From the NCBI RefSeq assembly GCF_004770895.1, contig NZ_RQHS01000012.1, forward strand, positions 248,001 through 312,000: a stretch of 64,000 nucleotides of DNA, read 5' to 3'. Below, one piece after another: positions 62,390-64,000 of this stretch. The notes under the pieces were generated by a model that ran no database searches, had not been told where the DNA came from, and worked only from the letters and a program-made list of their open reading frames with translations. Position 1 is the first letter of the stretch; each line of letters starts with the position of its first letter. The stretch is from Leptospira dzoumogneensis (GTDB taxonomy: Bacteria > Spirochaetota > Leptospiria > Leptospirales > Leptospiraceae). A program made the position numbers and the translations under genes.

Positions 62390-63025
62390 ATGTCCCAAAA
62401 AAAGATCCTGACTCGCCTCGCCGAGTCGGGAGTACTATATCATTCTAAAGGATGGATGCCTGGAACTGCAGGTAATCTTTCCATCAAGGACGAAAAAGAT
62501 CCTAACGTGTTCTGGGTAAGCGGGAGCGGTTTGGATAAGAACAAACTGACTCGAAAAGATTTTCTTCCTGTAGAGATCCAATCCGGAAAAGTATTAGAAG
62601 GTTGGAAAGGTAGAGAAGGTCTTAAACCTTCCGCTGAAACTTCTATCCACAGAGCGGTTTACAAAGCGTTTCCTGAAATGGGATGTTCTCTTCATGTTCA
62701 TACTCCCGAATCCAATCTGATCGAGATAGGAGTTTCCAAAGAGAATCCGATCGAAGATCTTCCTCTTCTTCCTTTAGAGATCATCAAGGCATTCGGTATT
62801 TGGGATGAGAATCCGAATGTTGCTGTTCCGGTCCTATATAATTATCCAAAGGTCCAAGATATCTCGGATCATCTGGAAAAACATCTCATTGAAACAAAAC
62901 CCAGAGTCCCGTTTTGTATTATAGAAAAACATGGGATCACTGTTTGGGGAAAAGATCTGATCCAGGCGAATCGACATTTAGAAGCCGCAGATTTTTTACT
63001 AAAAGTGCGGGCGATGTCCAAGTAA
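62390..63025 (+). CDS. mtnB: Methylthioribulose-1-phosphate dehydratase
   Basis: 211 residues. Class II aldolase fold; dehydrates methylthioribulose 1-phosphate. GWMPGTAGNLSIKD, WVSGSGLDKNKLTRKDFLPV, then KPSAETSIHRAVYKAFPEMG, SLHVHTPESN with the zinc histidines, and VPFCIIEKHGITVWGKDL with the third. The enolase-phosphatase (mtnC) and kinase/isomerase genes (mtnK, mtnA) are not seen in this window. Confidence 0.93.
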   Translation: MSQKKILTRLAESGVLYHSKGWMPGTAGNLSIKDEKDPNVFWVSGSGLDKNKLTRKDFLPVEIQSGKVLEGWKGREGLKPSAETSIHRAVYKAFPEMGCSLHVHTPESNLIEIGVSKENPIEDLPLLPLEIIKAFGIWDENPNVAVPVLYNYPKVQDISDHLEKHLIETKPRVPFCIIEKHGITVWGKDLIQANRHLEAADFLLKVRAMSK

Positions 63026-63029
63026 GAAC

Positions 63030-63713
63030 ATGGGACCCAAGAATATCCTGGTAGTCGGGGCCGGATCCGGGATCGGCAGATCATTATTAGAAAAACTGAA
63101 TGCGAATCCGGAATATTTTCCGATCGGGATCTCCAGACGCGGAGTTCCTTTGGAGGAAAATTTAGAAAGAGGGTTAAATTATCTATGCGATCTGGGAGAG
63201 CAAAACCGGATCCTAGAATTCACTTCTTCACTTTTGAAAATTTGGAAAGAGATCCATGCGATCTATTTCGCTTCCGGGGACGGTCTATTCTTAAAGATAG
63301 AAGATCTGGAATGGGAAGATCTGCAAAAACATCTGACTCTAAACTTAAGCGCTCCTATTTTACTGACTTCTAAACTTCTAGCTTCTATGAAGAATGGATC
63401 TCTTCTCTGTTATATTTCTTCTACCGCCGGGAAGCTTGGATTTCCGGAATCTTCTCCTTATTGCGCTTCTAAACATGGTCTGGCCGGTTTTGCAAAAGCG
63501 ATCCGGGAAGAAGTAAAAGATCGCGGGATAAGAGTGACTACGGTGTATGCAGGAGCGATAGACACTCCTATCTGGGATGGAAGAGAAGGTTTTAAAAGAG
63601 AAGATATGATCCCGGCAAAGGATGCTGCAGTCTTTCTGGAAAGTTTGTATTCTTTTCCCGCGAGTTTCAACCAGGACGAGATACTTTTTCTGCCGCCCAA
63701 AGGTGTGCTTTAA
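63030..63713 (+). CDS. Short-chain dehydrogenase/reductase
   Basis: 227 residues. NAD(P) site ILVVGAGSGIGRSLLEKL at the N-terminus; active-site serine and Tyr-x-x-x-Lys in CYISSTAGKLG and SSPYCASKHGLAGF; TVYAGAIDTPIW follows. It lies 4 bp after mtnB in the same direction, so it belongs to the transcript, but no reaction in methionine salvage is known for it. Substrate unknown. Confidence 0.9.
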   Translation: MGPKNILVVGAGSGIGRSLLEKLNANPEYFPIGISRRGVPLEENLERGLNYLCDLGEQNRILEFTSSLLKIWKEIHAIYFASGDGLFLKIEDLEWEDLQKHLTLNLSAPILLTSKLLASMKNGSLLCYISSTAGKLGFPESSPYCASKHGLAGFAKAIREEVKDRGIRVTTVYAGAIDTPIWDGREGFKREDMIPAKDAAVFLESLYSFPASFNQDEILFLPPKGVL

Positions 63714-63716
63714 ATT

Positions 63717-64000
63717 TTAGGTTTCCGCCCAGCGTTCTCGGATCTTTAAAAGTTCAGGCATCAGATTCAAAAAGACCGGAACAAGTCCCGGATCAAAATG
63801 AGATCCGGCACCTTTACGGATATGATTGACCGCGTCTTCTATACTCCATGCTTTTTTATAAGGTCTTTCCGTGGTAAGTGCATCGAATACGTCCGCAATG
63901 GTTACGATCCTTGCTTCGATAGGGATGGTATCTCCTTTGATCCCGTTCGGATAACCGCTTCCATCCCATTTTTCATGGTGGTTCAAAGCGATACTTTTCG
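63717..64000 (-). CDS. HD-GYP domain protein (5' end outside window)
   Basis: The frame runs open to base 64000. The visible 94 C-terminal residues contain ALNHHEKWDGSGYPNGIKGD with the H-H-E and G-Y-P motif, then IVTIADVFDALTTERPYKKA and GSHFDPGLVPVFL. This is the HD-GYP class that degrades cyclic di-GMP. The N-terminal sensor or receiver domain cannot be seen. It converges on the SDR gene with a 3-bp gap. Confidence 0.92.
   Translation of the reverse strand, partial: KSIALNHHEKWDGSGYPNGIKGDTIPIEARIVTIADVFDALTTERPYKKAWSIEDAVNHIRKGAGSHFDPGLVPVFLNLMPELLKIRERWAET

Noticed and set aside
1..64000. tRNA, rRNA, insertion sequences, CRISPR
   Set aside because: No cloverleaf with CCA-type 3' end, no rRNA words, no transposase frames or terminal repeats were seen by eye; a small tRNA could still be missed without a covariance search.

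Overview
The window looks like a spirochaete chromosome, most probably Leptospira. Support comes from a DUF1564-type protein (a family I know only from Leptospira), a cysteine-rich small protein of leptospiral type, many TTG/GTG starts, an AT-leaning composition, and close-packed genes of leptospiral character. No rRNA, tRNA, CRISPR array or insertion sequence was seen. The start lies inside metF and the end inside an HD-GYP gene.

Layout. 1-6.5 kb: a leftward set parA-parB-(388-bp gap)-Rep-like protein-tail-fibre-like protein-metF. The gap after parB carries a candidate antisense RNA (strong -35, two hairpins, T-run) and the Rep gene is preceded by a 20-bp palindrome. Two TGTCGGA-nn-TCCGACA palindromes lie upstream of parA. 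This is the architecture of a repABC-type replication/partition module. Together with asd and metF, which I recall as second-chromosome (CII) genes in L. interrogans, it suggests that this is the origin region of the small leptospiral chromosome. 6.5-11.3 kb: a degenerate NtrC-like regulator, unknown proteins, and an 823-bp hairpin-rich non-coding stretch. 11.4-16 kb: MBOAT O-acyltransferase, membrane protein, SGNH-like protein. 16-20.6 kb: asd, a coiled-coil protein, pyruvate kinase. 20.6-24.9 kb: a YqjD/YqjE-like membrane set, pterin dehydratase, DUF1564, an orphan response regulator, DUF4279 and STAS-like proteins. 25-33 kb: epmA, an OmpA-type protein, aconitase, TetR, a GT39-type transferase and a lytic transglycosylase. 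33-41.5 kb: an unusual SBP-PAS-histidine kinase, acyltransferase, alanine racemase and a thioredoxin-like protein. 41.7-44.7 kb: speD, a SET-SpeD fusion, speE and pyrF. 47.6-53.3 kb: a cyclopropane fatty acid/lipid operon with two CFA synthase homologues. 53.4-56.5 kb: TetR, a phytoene-desaturase-like oxidoreductase and a GDSL hydrolase. 56.7-64 kb: nucleotidyltransferase-like protein, kamA, PstS-like lipoprotein, efp, mtnD-mtnB-SDR and HD-GYP.

How the genes connect. SpeD and SpeE make spermidine and release methylthioadenosine; MtnB and MtnD, 18 kb away, belong to the salvage of that by-product. EpmA, a KamA-type lysine 2,3-aminomutase and EF-P form a plausible complete EF-P beta-lysylation route. 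asd feeds lysine and methionine synthesis, and metF feeds methionine and hence S-adenosylmethionine.

The most notable observations are: (1) the repABC-like origin with a candidate counter-transcribed RNA; (2) the SET-SpeD fusion, which keeps the pyruvoyl-type active-site residues; and (3) a 12-base sequence, GGNAGGAACTCC, found by eye 17 times exactly between 9.5 and 33.2 kb, in genes and between genes and on both strands, far above chance.
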